NCBI RefSeq assembly: GCF_000832305.1
Contig: NZ_CP010536.1
Span: forward strand, 992,001 to 1,056,000
Origin: Cupriavidus basilensis
GTDB lineage: Bacteria > Pseudomonadota > Gammaproteobacteria > Burkholderiales > Burkholderiaceae
Reading direction: 5' to 3'
DNA: 64,000 bases
The position numbers were made by a program, and so were the translations under genes. Within the stretch, counting starts at the first letter, position 1; every line of letters starts with the position of its first letter. Below are positions 27,588 through 36,652 of this stretch, piece after piece. The notes beneath the pieces are model-generated. The model was not told the DNA's origin, did no database searches, and saw nothing but the letters and a program-made list of their open reading frames with translations.

Positions 27588-28337
27588 ATGAAAGTACTCG
27601 TCGCAGTCAAGCGCGTGGTGGATTACAACGTCAAGGTCCGGGTGAAGTCGGACGGCACGGGCGTGGATCTGGCCAACGTCAAGATGAGCATGAACCCGTT
27701 TGACGAAATCGCCGTGGAAGAAGCGGTGCGCCTGCGGGAAGCCGGGGTGGTCACCGAGGTGATCGCCGTGTCCTGCGGCGTGACCCAGTGCCAGGAAACC
27801 CTGCGTACGGCGATGGCCATCGGTGCCGACCGCGGCATCCTGGTGGAATCGAACGAAGACCTGCAGCCGCTGGCCGTGGCCAAGCTGCTCAAGGCCCTGG
27901 TCGACAAGGAACAGCCGCAACTGGTGATCCTGGGCAAGCAGGCCATCGACGACGACTCCAACCAGACCGGCCAGATGCTGGCTGCGCTGGCGGGCCTGCC
28001 GCAAGCCACCTTCGCCTCGAAGGTGGTGGTGGCCGACGGCCGCGCATCGGTGACGCGTGAAGTGGATGGCGGTCTGGAGACCCTGTCGCTCAAGCTGCCG
28101 GCGGTGGTGACCACTGACCTGCGCCTGAACGAGCCGCGTTATGTCACGCTGCCGAACATCATGAAGGCCAAGAAGAAGCCGCTCGACATCGTCAAGCCGG
28201 AAGATCTCGGCGTGGACGTGGCGCCGCGCCTGAAGACAGTCAAGGTCGTTGAGCCGCCCAAGCGTAGCGCGGGTGTGATGGTGCCGGACGTTGCGACGCT
28301 GGTGCAAAAGCTGAAGAACGAAGCCAAGGTCATCTGA
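27588..28337 (+). CDS. etfB: electron transfer flavoprotein subunit beta
   Basis: EtfB with EtfA forms the heterodimer that accepts electrons from acyl-CoA dehydrogenases and passes them to ETF-ubiquinone oxidoreductase. The 249-residue protein begins [20 protein letters not shown], keeps the AMP-binding segment [17 protein letters not shown] and the recognition loop region around [24 protein letters not shown] seven bases before the ATG supports the start. etfA follows after 19 bases. Confidence 0.96.
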   Translation: MKVLVAVKRVVDYNVKVRVKSDGTGVDLANVKMSMNPFDEIAVEEAVRLREAGVVTEVIAVSCGVTQCQETLRTAMAIGADRGILVESNEDLQPLAVAKLLKALVDKEQPQLVILGKQAIDDDSNQTGQMLAALAGLPQATFASKVVVADGRASVTREVDGGLETLSLKLPAVVTTDLRLNEPRYVTLPNIMKAKKKPLDIVKPEDLGVDVAPRLKTVKVVEPPKRSAGVMVPDVATLVQKLKNEAKVI

Positions 28338-28356
28338 GCGCGCCAGGAGATAAAAC

Positions 28357-29292
28357 ATGACTGCACTCGTCATTGCTGAACACGACAACCAATCCATCAA
28401 GGCCGCCACGCTGAACACCGTGACGGCAGCCGCCCAGTGCGGCGGTGATGTCCACGTGCTGGTGGCAGGCGCCAATGCCGCCGCCGCCGCTGCTGCCGCG
28501 GCGAAGATCGCCGGCGTGTCCAAGGTGCTGCTGGCCGACGCGCCGCAGTTCGCCGACGGCCTGGCTGAAAACGTGGCCGAGCAAGTGCTGGCCATCGCCA
28601 GCGACTACAGCCACATCCTGGCGCCCGCCTCGGCCTACGGCAAGAACATCCTGCCGCGCGTCGCGGCCAAGCTGGACGTAGCCCAGCTGTCGGACATCAC
28701 CAAGGTCGACAGCCCGGACACGTTCGAGCGCCCGATCTACGCCGGCAACGCGATCTCGATCGTTCAATCGTCGGACAAGGTCAAGGTCATCACCGTGCGC
28801 GGTACCGGCTTTGACGCTGCCGCAGCCGACGGTGGCTCGGCCGCCGTGGAAAACCTGCCCGCCGTGGCCGACGCCGGCATCTCGCAATTCGTTTCGCGCG
28901 AAGTCACCAAGAGCGACCGCCCCGAGCTGACCGCCGCCAAGATCATCGTGTCCGGTGGCCGTGGCGTGGGTTCCGGCGAGAACTACACCAAGGTGCTGAC
29001 GCCGCTGGCCGATAAGCTGAACGCCGCGATGGGTGCGTCCCGCGCTGCTGTCGATGCCGGCTTCGTGCCCAACGATTACCAGGTCGGCCAGACCGGCAAG
29101 ATCGTTGCGCCGCAGCTGTACATCGCCGTCGGCATCTCCGGCGCGATCCAGCATCTGGCCGGCATGAAGGACTCCAAGGTGATCGTCGCGATCAACAAGG
29201 ATGCCGAAGCCCCGATCTTCTCGGTGGCCGACTACGGCCTGGTTGGCGATCTGAACACCGTCGTGCCCGAACTGGTGGCGGCGCTGGGCTGA
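28357..29292 (+). CDS. etfA: electron transfer flavoprotein subunit alpha
   Basis: EtfA carries FAD. The 311-residue protein has an N-terminal adenine-nucleotide hydrolase-like domain and the C-terminal FAD-binding segment with [31 protein letters not shown] and [13 protein letters not shown]. It has the normal length and is co-transcribed with etfB. A strong terminator follows before the acyl-CoA dehydrogenase gene. Confidence 0.96.
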   Translation: MTALVIAEHDNQSIKAATLNTVTAAAQCGGDVHVLVAGANAAAAAAAAAKIAGVSKVLLADAPQFADGLAENVAEQVLAIASDYSHILAPASAYGKNILPRVAAKLDVAQLSDITKVDSPDTFERPIYAGNAISIVQSSDKVKVITVRGTGFDAAAADGGSAAVENLPAVADAGISQFVSREVTKSDRPELTAAKIIVSGGRGVGSGENYTKVLTPLADKLNAAMGASRAAVDAGFVPNDYQVGQTGKIVAPQLYIAVGISGAIQHLAGMKDSKVIVAINKDAEAPIFSVADYGLVGDLNTVVPELVAALG

Positions 29293-29344
29293 TCCCCACC
29301 GCCCGGCACGGCGTTTGACGCGCCGGGCTCGATCAGTAAGTACT

Positions 29345-29378
29345 AGCCGTTCCGGGCCTGCCCGAGAACGGCTTTTTT
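29345..29378 (+). terminator. intrinsic terminator after etfA
   Basis: A stem of AGCCGTTC with GAACGGCT (29345-29352 and 29366-29373) is extended by CGGGC with GCCCG and one bulged A, followed by six T. It ends 20 bases before the next start codon, so some read-through into the acyl-CoA dehydrogenase gene is possible. Confidence 0.85.
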
Positions 29379-29397
29379 ATACACACCGGAGACATCG

Positions 29398-31182
29398 ATG
29401 ACCTACCGTGCCCCGCTCAAGGACATGCTGTTCGTGATGAACGAACTGGCTGATCTTGATGCAGTCAGCAAGCTTCCCGGCTTCGAGGACGCCACGCCGG
29501 AGACGGCGCAGGCGGTGCTCGACGAGGCAGCCAAATTCAACGAACAAGTGGTGGCGCCGCTCAACCGTATCGGCGACACCGATCCCAGCAGCTGGAAGGA
29601 TGGCGTGGTGACCACCACGCCCGGCTTCAAGGACGCGTTCCGCCAGTTTGGTGAAGGTGGCTGGCAGGGTGTGCTGCATCCGCAGGAATTTGGCGGCCAG
29701 GGTTTGCCCAAGTTGATCGCCACCGCCTGCAACGAGATGCTGAACACGGCGAACCTGTCGTTCGCGCTGTGCCCGCTGCTGACAGACGGCGCCATCGAAG
29801 CCCTGCTGACCGCGGGCAGCGATGCGCAGAAGGCTACCTTCCTGCCCAAGCTGATCTCCGGCGAATGGACCGGCACCATGAACCTGACCGAGCCGCAGGC
29901 CGGTTCGGACCTGGCGGCCGTGCGCACGCGCGCTGAGCCGCAGGGTGACGGTACCTACAAGGTGTTCGGCACCAAGATCTTCATCACCTACGGTGAGCAC
30001 GACATGGCGCAGAACATCGTCCATCTCGTTCTCGCGCGCACGCCCACGGCACCCGAGGGCGTCAAGGGCATCTCGCTGTTCATCGTGCCCAAGTTCCTGG
30101 TGAATGAGGATGGTTCGCTGGGCGCGCGCAATGATGCGCACTGCGTGTCGATCGAGCACAAGCTGGGCATCAAGGCCAGCCCCACAGCCGTGCTGCAGTT
30201 CGGCGACCACGGTGGCGCCATCGGCACGCTGGTCGGCGAGGAAAACCGCGGCCTGGAGTACATGTTCATCATGATGAACTCGGCGCGCTTCTCGGTCGGC
30301 ATGCAAGGCATCGCCGTGTCGGAGCGGGCCTACCAGCAGGCTGTGAATTTTGCCCGCGAGCGCGTGCAAAGCCGGCCGGTCGACGGTTCCGCACGCGAGG
30401 CTGTGGCCATCATTCATCACCCAGACGTCAAACGCATGCTGATGACCATGCGCTCGCTGATCGAAGGCGCGCGCGCGGTAGCGTATGTGGCCGCGGCCGC
30501 GTGCGACACGGCGCACCAGCATGCCGACGACGCGGTGCGCAAGCAAAGCCAGGCGTTCTACGAGTTCATGGTGCCCATCGTCAAGGGCTGGAGCACCGAG
30601 TTGTCGATCGATGTGACCAGCCTCGGTGTGCAGGTGCACGGCGGCATGGGCTTCATCGAGGAGACCGGCGCGGCCCAGCACTATCGTGATGCCCGCATCC
30701 TGCCGATCTACGAAGGCACGACCGCGATCCAGGCGAACGACCTCGTCGGCCGCAAGACGCTGCGCGACGGTGGCGCGGTGGCCCGTGCGATCTGCGCGCA
30801 GATCGCCGAGACCGAGGCGGCGCTGGGCAAGCATGGTGGCGCGGCATTCACCGCGGTGCAGGCGCAACTGGCCAAGGGGCGCGCCGCGCTGGAGACCGTC
30901 GTGGCGTTCGTCGTGGCCAATGCCAAGTCGGACCCGAATGCCGTGTTTGCCGGCAGCGTGCCTTACCTGAAGCTCTGCGGTATCGTGTTTTCGGGCTGGC
31001 AGCTTGGCCGCGCGATGCTTGCGGCGGATGCGAAGCGTGGCGAGGATCCGTCCTTCCACGACGCCAAGATCTCGACGGCGCATTTCTTCGCGGAGCACAT
31101 CCTGTCGCAGGCATCGGGTTTGCGCGATGCCATCGTGGCGGGCGCGGTGCCGGTCAATGCGTTGAGCGAAGCGCAGTTCTGA
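29398..31182 (+). CDS. acyl-CoA dehydrogenase (DmdC/long-chain type with C-terminal extension)
   Basis: A 594-residue FAD enzyme that oxidises acyl-CoA to 2-enoyl-CoA and passes electrons to ETF. It has an N-terminal family extension, the middle FAD-binding segments (NLTEPQAGSDLAAVRTRAEP and ITYGEHDMAQNIVHLVLAR), and the catalytic glutamate E439 in PIYEGTTAIQANDL. The C-terminal about 130 residues form the extra helical domain seen in DmdC and related long enzymes. The substrate could be a fatty acyl-CoA or 3-methylmercaptopropionyl-CoA; sequence alone cannot decide. The location behind etfBA fits its redox partner. Confidence 0.9.
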   Translation: MTYRAPLKDMLFVMNELADLDAVSKLPGFEDATPETAQAVLDEAAKFNEQVVAPLNRIGDTDPSSWKDGVVTTTPGFKDAFRQFGEGGWQGVLHPQEFGGQGLPKLIATACNEMLNTANLSFALCPLLTDGAIEALLTAGSDAQKATFLPKLISGEWTGTMNLTEPQAGSDLAAVRTRAEPQGDGTYKVFGTKIFITYGEHDMAQNIVHLVLARTPTAPEGVKGISLFIVPKFLVNEDGSLGARNDAHCVSIEHKLGIKASPTAVLQFGDHGGAIGTLVGEENRGLEYMFIMMNSARFSVGMQGIAVSERAYQQAVNFARERVQSRPVDGSAREAVAIIHHPDVKRMLMTMRSLIEGARAVAYVAAAACDTAHQHADDAVRKQSQAFYEFMVPIVKGWSTELSIDVTSLGVQVHGGMGFIEETGAAQHYRDARILPIYEGTTAIQANDLVGRKTLRDGGAVARAICAQIAETEAALGKHGGAAFTAVQAQLAKGRAALETVVAFVVANAKSDPNAVFAGSVPYLKLCGIVFSGWQLGRAMLAADAKRGEDPSFHDAKISTAHFFAEHILSQASGLRDAIVAGAVPVNALSEAQF

Positions 31183-31203
31183 GGCCTTCCTGGTCCAGGC
31201 AAG

Positions 31204-31232
31204 AAAAAGGCGACCCGCGGGTCGCCTTTTTT
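31204..31232. terminator. bidirectional intrinsic terminator between the acyl-CoA dehydrogenase gene and dadA
   Basis: A perfect stem from AAAAAGGCGACCC (31204-31216) and its complement (31219-31231) with the palindromic centre CCCGCGGG. T follows on the right and A lies on the left, so it can serve both convergent genes. Confidence 0.88.
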
Positions 31233-31256
31233 ACTTCCTCGAAACCGACGCGCGGA

Positions 31257-32561
31257 TCAGGCCGCTGCGTGGCGCGGGGCGGCGTGCGTTCTCGCTGGCT
31301 TGAGATAGCGAGCCACCGAGAGGTCGTCCGCGCGGATCGCCGGCGAGGTGCCGGACACCAGGTCCGACAGCAGCTTGCCCGAGCCGCAGGCCATGGTCCA
31401 GCCCAGCGTGCCATGGCCGGTATTGAGCCACAGGCCCTTGACCTGCGTGGGGCCGACGATGGGCGTGCCATCCGGCGTCATCGGGCGCAGGCCGGTCCAG
31501 AAGCTGGCGCGGCTGACATCGCCCGCGCCCGGGAACAGGTCCGTGACCACATGCTCCAGGGTGCGGCGCTTGGCCGGGTCGAGCGTGCGGTCGTAACCCA
31601 CGATCTGTGCCATGCCGCCCACGCGGATGCGATCGTCGAAGCGGGTGATCGCCACCTTGAAGGTTTCGTCGAGCACCGTGGAAACGGGGCTGCGATCGGC
31701 ATTGGTCATCGGCACCGTGAGCGAGAAGCCCTTGAGTGGATACACAGGCAGGTTCGACAGGCCTGGCAGGAAATTCTTCACGAACGGTGTCGACCAGCTG
31801 CCCAATGCCACCACGACCAGGTCGGCCATGACAGGCTCGCCGCCCACCATGGCGCCGGTAATGGCATCACCCTTGGTCAGCAGCCCGTCGATGGAGCGGT
31901 TGTATTGGAACTGCACGCCCAGGCCTTCGGCCATGGCGGCGAGTTGCCCGGTGAACAGCTGGCAGTCGCCGGTTTCATCGTTGGGTAGCCGCAGGCCGCC
32001 GGTCAGCTTGTGGCTGACGGCGGCCAGGGCCGGTTCGCTGGCGGCGAGTTCTTCGCGCGATAGCAACTGGTAGGGCACGCCGGCTTGCTCCAGCACGGCA
32101 ATGTCCTTGGCGGCACCGTCGAGCTGCTCGGCGGTGCGGAAGAGTTGCAGCGTGCCTTGCTGGCGGCCTTCGTAGGCGATGCCGGTATCGGCGCGCAGGG
32201 CGACGATGCAGTCGCGGCTGTACTCGGCCAGGCGCACCATGCGTTCCTTGTTGACCGCATAGCGCTCAGCGCTGCAGTTCATCAGCATCTGCCACATCCA
32301 TTGCAGCTGGAACAGCGTGCCGTCCGGTTTGATGGACAGCGGTGCGTGCTCCTGGAACATCCACTTGATGGCTTTGAGCGGCACGCCGGGTGCGGCCCAG
32401 GGCGACGCATAGCCCGGGGATATCTGGCCGGCGTTGGCAAAACTGGTCCCCAGCGCGGGTGCGGCCTCCCGGTCGATCACGGTGACCTCATGGCCGGCAC
32501 GGGCCAGGTACCAGGCGCTGGTAACGCCAATTACGCCACTGCCAAGAACGAGAACGCGCAT
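31257..32561 (-). CDS. dadA: D-amino acid dehydrogenase
   Basis: DadA is a membrane-associated FAD enzyme that deaminates D-amino acids, chiefly D-alanine, to keto acids and feeds electrons to the respiratory chain. The 434-residue protein opens with the FAD motif [22 protein letters not shown] and contains [23 protein letters not shown] and the C-terminal [17 protein letters not shown]. It is divergent from an Lrp-type regulator across an A+T-rich region, the usual arrangement for dad control. No strong ribosome-binding site is visible before the ATG. Confidence 0.95.
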   Translation of the reverse strand: MRVLVLGSGVIGVTSAWYLARAGHEVTVIDREAAPALGTSFANAGQISPGYASPWAAPGVPLKAIKWMFQEHAPLSIKPDGTLFQLQWMWQMLMNCSAERYAVNKERMVRLAEYSRDCIVALRADTGIAYEGRQQGTLQLFRTAEQLDGAAKDIAVLEQAGVPYQLLSREELAASEPALAAVSHKLTGGLRLPNDETGDCQLFTGQLAAMAEGLGVQFQYNRSIDGLLTKGDAITGAMVGGEPVMADLVVVALGSWSTPFVKNFLPGLSNLPVYPLKGFSLTVPMTNADRSPVSTVLDETFKVAITRFDDRIRVGGMAQIVGYDRTLDPAKRRTLEHVVTDLFPGAGDVSRASFWTGLRPMTPDGTPIVGPTQVKGLWLNTGHGTLGWTMACGSGKLLSDLVSGTSPAIRADDLSVARYLKPARTHAAPRHAAA

Positions 32562-32670
32562 AGTCGGAGGCTCGCAACCAAGAAATAGAATGAATAGAGT
32601 ATTTACATCTATATTATTTAAATATGAGCAGTCATAGTTATCGTAATTTTCAGGGAAACAGGAATAACTA
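32562..32670. promoter_or_regulatory. A+T-rich divergent control region between dadA and the Lrp-type regulator gene
   Basis: This 109-bp gap is strikingly A+T-rich in a 65% GC chromosome. It contains the palindrome ATTTAAAT (32616-32623) inside a longer A+T run and probably holds both promoters and the regulator binding sites. Lrp-family proteins favour such A+T-rich imperfect palindromes, so this is the likely operator region. Confidence 0.5.
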
Positions 32671-33174
32671 ATGAGAACAAGTCGTCAGCCCGTACGCAGC
32701 CTGGACCGGCTGGATCGGAAGATCCTGGCCTTGCTCCAGGCGGACGGGCGTATGTCGATGAAGGAACTGGCGGAAGCGGTCGGCCTGACCATCACGCCAT
32801 GCATCGAGCGGGTCAAGCGCATGGAGCGTGACGGCGTCATCATGGGCTACTACGCGCGCCTGAATCCTGCGCTGCTCGGCAGTGGCTTGCTGGTGTTTGT
32901 CGAGATCTCGCTGGGCAACAAGTCCGGCAATATGTTCGAGCAGTTCCGCCGCGAGGTGTCGCGTATCCCGGAAGTACTGGAGTGCCATCTGGTCTCGGGC
33001 GATTTCGACTACCTGATCAAGGCGCGCATCCGCGAGATCGGCGAGTACCGCCGCCTGCTGGGCGACATCCTGCTGCAGTTGCCGGGCGCCGCGCAGTCCA
33101 AGAGCTACGTGGTGATGGAAGAGATCAAGGAAACGCTGGCGATCGCCGTTGACGAGAAGGCGCCGCACGCCTGA
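32671..33174 (+). CDS. Lrp/AsnC family transcriptional regulator
   Basis: A 167-residue regulator with an N-terminal winged helix-turn-helix (about residues 10-65: [19 protein letters not shown] then [20 protein letters not shown]) and a C-terminal RAM/AsnC ligand-binding domain (about residues 75-155, with [16 protein letters not shown]). Divergence from dadA suggests that it controls D-amino acid use in response to an amino acid such as alanine or leucine; the ligand is not readable. AGGA lies nine bases before the ATG. Confidence 0.9.
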   Translation: MRTSRQPVRSLDRLDRKILALLQADGRMSMKELAEAVGLTITPCIERVKRMERDGVIMGYYARLNPALLGSGLLVFVEISLGNKSGNMFEQFRREVSRIPEVLECHLVSGDFDYLIKARIREIGEYRRLLGDILLQLPGAAQSKSYVVMEEIKETLAIAVDEKAPHA

Positions 33175-33199
33175 AGCCGCGCTGCCCTCCACATCCGGC

Positions 33200-34282
33200 C
33201 TAGAACAGCGACATCTGCGGCGCGGCGCTCGCCCGGGAGAAATGTTCGGTGGTGAGGGGATGACGCTCAGCATTGAGCCCGAAGCGCTGGCAGGCCAGCT
33301 TGAAGCGCTTGCGCAGCAGTTCGGCAAAGATGCCGGTGCCGGTCATGCGTGTGCCGAACCGCGAGTCGTAGGCCCGGCCCCCTCGCATTTGCGCGACCAG
33401 GCTTTCGACGTGCCGGGCGCGCAGCGGATGGTAGGTGGCCAGCCACTCCGAGAACAGCTGCTCCACCTCGCGCGGCAGGCGCAGCAGGATATACGCCGCG
33501 GTTTTCGCGCCGGCCCTGGCGCCGGCGTCAAGGATGGATTCCATTTCCGGATCGGTCAGGCTCGGAATGACTGGCGCCACCATCACCCCCACCGGGATGC
33601 CGGCCTCGCTCAGGGAAGCGATGGCGGCTAGGCGGCGCGCCGGCGCACTTGCGCGGGGCTCCAGCGTGCGGGCGATCTCGCTCTTGAGCGATGTAACCGA
33701 CATATGGACCCGGACCAGGTTCCTGGCCGCCATGCGCTGCAGGATGTCGATGTCGCGTGTGACCACGCCCGACTTGGTCGTGATGGCCACCGGATGGTTG
33801 AATCGCTCCAGCACTTCCAGGATGCCGCGCGTGATCTTGAGGTCCCGCTCGATGGGCTGGTAAGGGTCTGTATTGGCCCCCAGCGCGATCACCGTCGGTA
33901 CGTAGTTGCGGTGAGCCAGTTCGGCCTCGAGCAAGGCGGCGGCGTTGTCTTTTGCGTACAGGCGGGTCTCGAAGTCGAGGCCCGGCGAAAGCCCCAGATA
34001 GGCGTGGCTGGGCCGGGCATAGCAATAGATACAGCCATGCTCGCACCCGCGGTACGGGTTGATGGACGCGTCGAACGGCAGGTCTGGCGACTGGTTGCGC
34101 GAGACGATGCGTTTGGCCTTCTCCGTGAAGACAATGGTCTGGATTTGGGGTGTCTCTGGCTCATCGAAGGCTTGGGACTCGTCGGCGACCCGTTCGCGGG
34201 TCCAGGCGTCGAACCGGCTGACGTCGTTCGAACGCGCCGCCCGGCCTTTCAGGGGGCTGGAGGAGGGTGGTCGGGTCGGCAC
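33200..34282 (-). CDS. PA0069-type radical SAM protein under LexA control
   Basis: A 360-residue radical SAM protein with the cluster-binding cysteines C80, C84 and C87 (GCEHGCIYCYARPSH). It resembles the PA0069/Rv2578c group, distantly related to spore photoproduct lyase; the reaction is unknown. The start is GTG 34282 with AGGA about 10 bases upstream. A LexA box lies 29 bases before the start and overlaps the promoter, so the gene should be induced by DNA damage. This suggests a repair or damage-response role (inference). A LysR gene lies upstream on the same strand. Confidence 0.88.
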   Translation of the reverse strand: MPTRPPSSSPLKGRAARSNDVSRFDAWTRERVADESQAFDEPETPQIQTIVFTEKAKRIVSRNQSPDLPFDASINPYRGCEHGCIYCYARPSHAYLGLSPGLDFETRLYAKDNAAALLEAELAHRNYVPTVIALGANTDPYQPIERDLKITRGILEVLERFNHPVAITTKSGVVTRDIDILQRMAARNLVRVHMSVTSLKSEIARTLEPRASAPARRLAAIASLSEAGIPVGVMVAPVIPSLTDPEMESILDAGARAGAKTAAYILLRLPREVEQLFSEWLATYHPLRARHVESLVAQMRGGRAYDSRFGTRMTGTGIFAELLRKRFKLACQRFGLNAERHPLTTEHFSRASAAPQMSLF

Positions 34283-34310
34283 GTTGGCGGTCCTGAGGCT
34301 ACAGTTGGTA

Positions 34311-34326
34311 CTGTATATTTATACAG
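34311..34326. promoter_or_regulatory. LexA (SOS) box
   Basis: CTGTATATTTATACAG has the full CTGT-N8-ACAG pattern with an all-A+T spacer. With its flanks it matches the 20-base E. coli SOS consensus at about 18 positions. It overlaps the -10 of the minus-strand promoter of the radical SAM gene. Confidence 0.87.
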
Positions 34327-34346
34327 TGCTTCGCGTAGACAGCCAA
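34318..34346 (-). promoter_or_regulatory. sigma70 promoter of the radical SAM gene
   Basis: On the minus strand TTGGCT (34346-34341) and TATAAA (34323-34318) are separated by exactly 17 bases. Transcription would start near 34311, leaving a leader of about 28 bases before the GTG. The -10 lies inside the LexA box, a classic arrangement for repression. Confidence 0.72.
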
Positions 34347-34353
34347 GCGGTGT

Positions 34354-35280
34354 TTACCAAGGGGCGGGAGGCGTGGCCTCGGGGCTATCCCAGTAGGGTG
34401 GGGAGCCGAAGCGCGCGGCAAAGAAATCGATAAACGCGTGTGTCTTCGCCGGCACCTGACGGCGGCTGGGGTAGACCGCCCAGATCGACACGGCCGGCAG
34501 CACCGGGTAATCGGGGAGCACGCGGACCAGCGCGCCGCTGCGCAGGTAAGCACCAACGTCCCAGGTCGACTTGAGCGCCAGCCCCATGCCGGCCAGGATC
34601 GCGTCCCGGATGACTTCGCCGTTGTCCGTGCGCAGGTTGCCGGCGACCGCTACCGCTGTCTTGCCCAGTGCCGTGCCGAACTGCCAGGAGGACTGGTCGC
34701 CCAGCACGATGCAATTGTGGTGGCGCAATTCATCAGGATGCCGGGGCGTGCCTTGCGCGGCAAGGTAGCCGGGCGAAGCGCAAACGGCGCGATGGCTCGG
34801 GGCCAGGGGGCGTGCCACCAGGGATGAGTCCGGCAACGCACCCATGCGCAATGCGACGTCGACGCCGGCCTCGACCAGGTCGATCACCTGATCGGTCAGG
34901 CGCAAGTCCAGCGTCAGGCCTGGGTAGGCGGCGAGGAAGGCTGGGATGGCCGGCGAGACGTGCTGGCGGCCAAAAGAGGCGGGCACCGTGACCCGCAACT
35001 GCCCCTGGGGCGCCTGCGCGCCGCGTCCCACCGATTGCGCGGCCTGGCCGGCCGTGTCGAGCAATTGCGCGGCATGTTCGAGGAAGCGCTCGCCTTCGCC
35101 GGTCAGGGAGATGCGGCGCGTGGTCCGGTGCAGCAGCCGCGTGCCGAGTTGTTGTTCTAGTTGCGCCAGGCGGCTGCTGGCCGAGGAGGTGGACAGCCCG
35201 AGATCGCGCGCCGCGGCCGAGAGATTGCCCAGCGACGCTGCGCGCACGAACACGGCGATGTCCAGCAAGTCGAAGTGCAT
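34354..35280 (-). CDS. LysR family transcriptional regulator
   Basis: A 308-residue LysR regulator with an N-terminal winged helix-turn-helix (about residues 3-62; GNLSAAARDLGLSTSSASSRLAQLEQQLG) and a periplasmic-binding-like effector domain of the CrgA/DsdC-like group (about residues 90-295). The ATG at 35280 is chosen because upstream in-frame sequence is Pro/Arg-rich intergenic translation. No divergent partner is obvious: the next gene upstream (TM2 protein) is on the same strand, so its target cannot be inferred. Confidence 0.87.
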   Translation of the reverse strand: MHFDLLDIAVFVRAASLGNLSAAARDLGLSTSSASSRLAQLEQQLGTRLLHRTTRRISLTGEGERFLEHAAQLLDTAGQAAQSVGRGAQAPQGQLRVTVPASFGRQHVSPAIPAFLAAYPGLTLDLRLTDQVIDLVEAGVDVALRMGALPDSSLVARPLAPSHRAVCASPGYLAAQGTPRHPDELRHHNCIVLGDQSSWQFGTALGKTAVAVAGNLRTDNGEVIRDAILAGMGLALKSTWDVGAYLRSGALVRVLPDYPVLPAVSIWAVYPSRRQVPAKTHAFIDFFAARFGSPPYWDSPEATPPAPW

Positions 35281-35318
35281 CGGTGCTGGGCGAGGGGGAT
35301 TGGCCTGGGACCTGGGGC

Positions 35319-35804
35319 TTACTGCGACAAGGCGCGCGCGGCTTCGACCTGGGATTCGAAGAATGTCTGGAAACTGATGGCCAGGCCCGCCATCAGCAGG
35401 CCGGTGCCGATCAACAGGGACAGGATGACCAGGATCACGACGGGCCAGCCCGAACGGGTCGGCGTGCCATGCGGGTTGAAGCGGGCATCCCATTTGTCGT
35501 CGGGGCGCAGGCCATACACGATGGCCGCCAGGAAGGCGCTGATTACTGACGTGCCGCCGGCAATGGCAAAGGTCCAGTTCAGGGCCGGCGAGCCGGCGCC
35601 CGTCTGCATCGACATGACGCCGATGACCCCGGCGAGTGCCGCCAGCAGGTGCGCCCAGGCAAATTTATCGCGCAAGCCACCCAGGTAATAGCGATGCAGG
35701 CCCACCGTGCCGAACAGGAAGGCCAGTGCGACCGTGACCAGTTTGGATTTGCCCTGAAGCGGCTTGGGGGCAGCGGTGGCTGAAACTCGGGTAGCGGCGG
35801 GCAT
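35319..35804 (-). CDS. TM2 domain-containing membrane protein
   Basis: A 161-residue protein with a TM2 domain (KSKLVTVALAFLFGTVGLHRYYLGG, then a second helix) and additional hydrophobic segments near residues 50-65, 78-95 and 118-145. The GLHRYYLG motif between helices is typical of TM2 proteins, whose role is unclear. The start lacks a strong ribosome-binding site. The 281-bp region upstream (35805-36085) holds no gene but has an inverted repeat and a poly-G run, listed separately. Confidence 0.72.
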   Translation of the reverse strand: MPAATRVSATAAPKPLQGKSKLVTVALAFLFGTVGLHRYYLGGLRDKFAWAHLLAALAGVIGVMSMQTGAGSPALNWTFAIAGGTSVISAFLAAIVYGLRPDDKWDARFNPHGTPTRSGWPVVILVILSLLIGTGLLMAGLAISFQTFFESQVEAARALSQ

Positions 35805-36021
35805 GGGGCAACAGCTAGGTTAGTGGCCGGCAGGGGCGGCCGGCGGGCGCAATTCAGGTGAGTGCCAGCCAGGCTGGCGCCGGCGCTCATTGTACGCTGG
35901 CATCAACTGCGGGCGGACACCGCCGGAGCAGGGCAGGAAAATCTGCGGGTCTGGCGATGATGTGCCACGAGAGTTGCTTTCGCGGCACATCGTCGAGGAG
36001 GGGCAAGTAGAAAGCGGAGCG

Positions 36022-36045
36022 TGATTGCCGTGAGCACGGCAATCA
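36022..36045. repeat. perfect 10-bp inverted repeat downstream of a small secreted protein gene
   Basis: TGATTGCCGT (36022-36031) and ACGGCAATCA (36036-36045) with a 4-base loop. It lies about 40 bases past the stop of the minus-strand gene at 36086-36493 and has no clear T-run, so it is a weak terminator candidate. Confidence 0.4.
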
Positions 36046-36068
36046 GCCAGGGAAGACAGTGAGGAGGC

Positions 36069-36080
36069 GGGGGGGGGGGG
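36069..36080. repeat. poly-G tract of 12 bases
   Basis: Twelve consecutive G lie a few bases past the stop codon of the minus-strand gene at 36086. Such runs slip in replication and sequencing. Here it is outside the coding region, so it would not cause phase-variable translation of the gene as drawn. Confidence 0.6.
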
Positions 36081-36085
36081 CGTGC

Positions 36086-36493
36086 CTAGCGGCCGCCGTC
36101 TCGGCCGCGCGCTTGCCAGCCCGGGCCCATGCCGGAGCCGCGCTGCTCGCCACGCCCGGTGTCGCCTTGCATATTGCGATCCGACTGCCGGTTGCGTTCA
36201 TCGTCGCGTTCCTGAGGTGGCAGGGGGCGGCCATTCAGGCGGTCATCGGCGCGCGCGCGGGCTTCCATTCGTTCGATCTGGGCTCGCACATGGTCTTGCC
36301 GTTCCGCGCGTACACTCGCCATTTCCCATGTGCCCTGGCCTGGCTGGCCATGTGCATTGCTCACAATCCGGCCTTCGGGCCGGCTATGTTGCCAAAACGC
36401 GACCTGTGCATGGCTGACAGCATTGAGGCCGAGCAAGGAAACGGCCAACAGGATGCCAGCCACCGAGTCGCGCAGGAGGGTGCGGGGGAGCAT
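36086..36493 (-). CDS. small secreted hypothetical protein, Arg/Gln/Asp-rich
   Basis: A 135-residue protein with a clear signal peptide (hydrophobic residues 12-26, likely cleavage after SHA near residue 29). The mature part is very polar and rich in Arg, Gln, Asp and Gly (for example RQDHVRAQIERMEARARADD and RNRQSDRNMQG), without cysteine, and looks disordered or coiled. I do not recognise a family. AGGG upstream of the ATG supports the start. A poly-G run follows the stop. Confidence 0.6.
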   Translation of the reverse strand: MLPRTLLRDSVAGILLAVSLLGLNAVSHAQVAFWQHSRPEGRIVSNAHGQPGQGTWEMASVRAERQDHVRAQIERMEARARADDRLNGRPLPPQERDDERNRQSDRNMQGDTGRGEQRGSGMGPGWQARGRDGGR

Positions 36494-36581
36494 GCGGAAT
36501 CCCTGTATCCTGTCGCGTGGTGAGGTTGTTCAAGATATGGGTTCATGGTACGCAGGCGTCTTCGGCGCGCCTATGCTAAAG

Positions 36582-36599
36582 CCGTTACCGGTGTAACGG
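36582..36599. repeat. 7-bp inverted repeat CCGTTAC/GTAACGG
   Basis: CCGTTAC (36582-36588) and GTAACGG (36593-36599) with a 4-base spacer lie between the sorbosone-dehydrogenase-like gene and the small secreted protein gene. It could be an operator or a weak terminator. Confidence 0.3.
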
Positions 36600-36652
36600 A
36601 TTGTTTCGCCACTGTCACGGGAGTCGGGCTGTATCCGGGGCGTGGCAAGGGC

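Noticed and set aside
26544..28595. 683-codon minus-strand open frame over metQ and etfB
   Set aside because: It spans two unrelated, well-supported plus-strand genes and the terminator between them.
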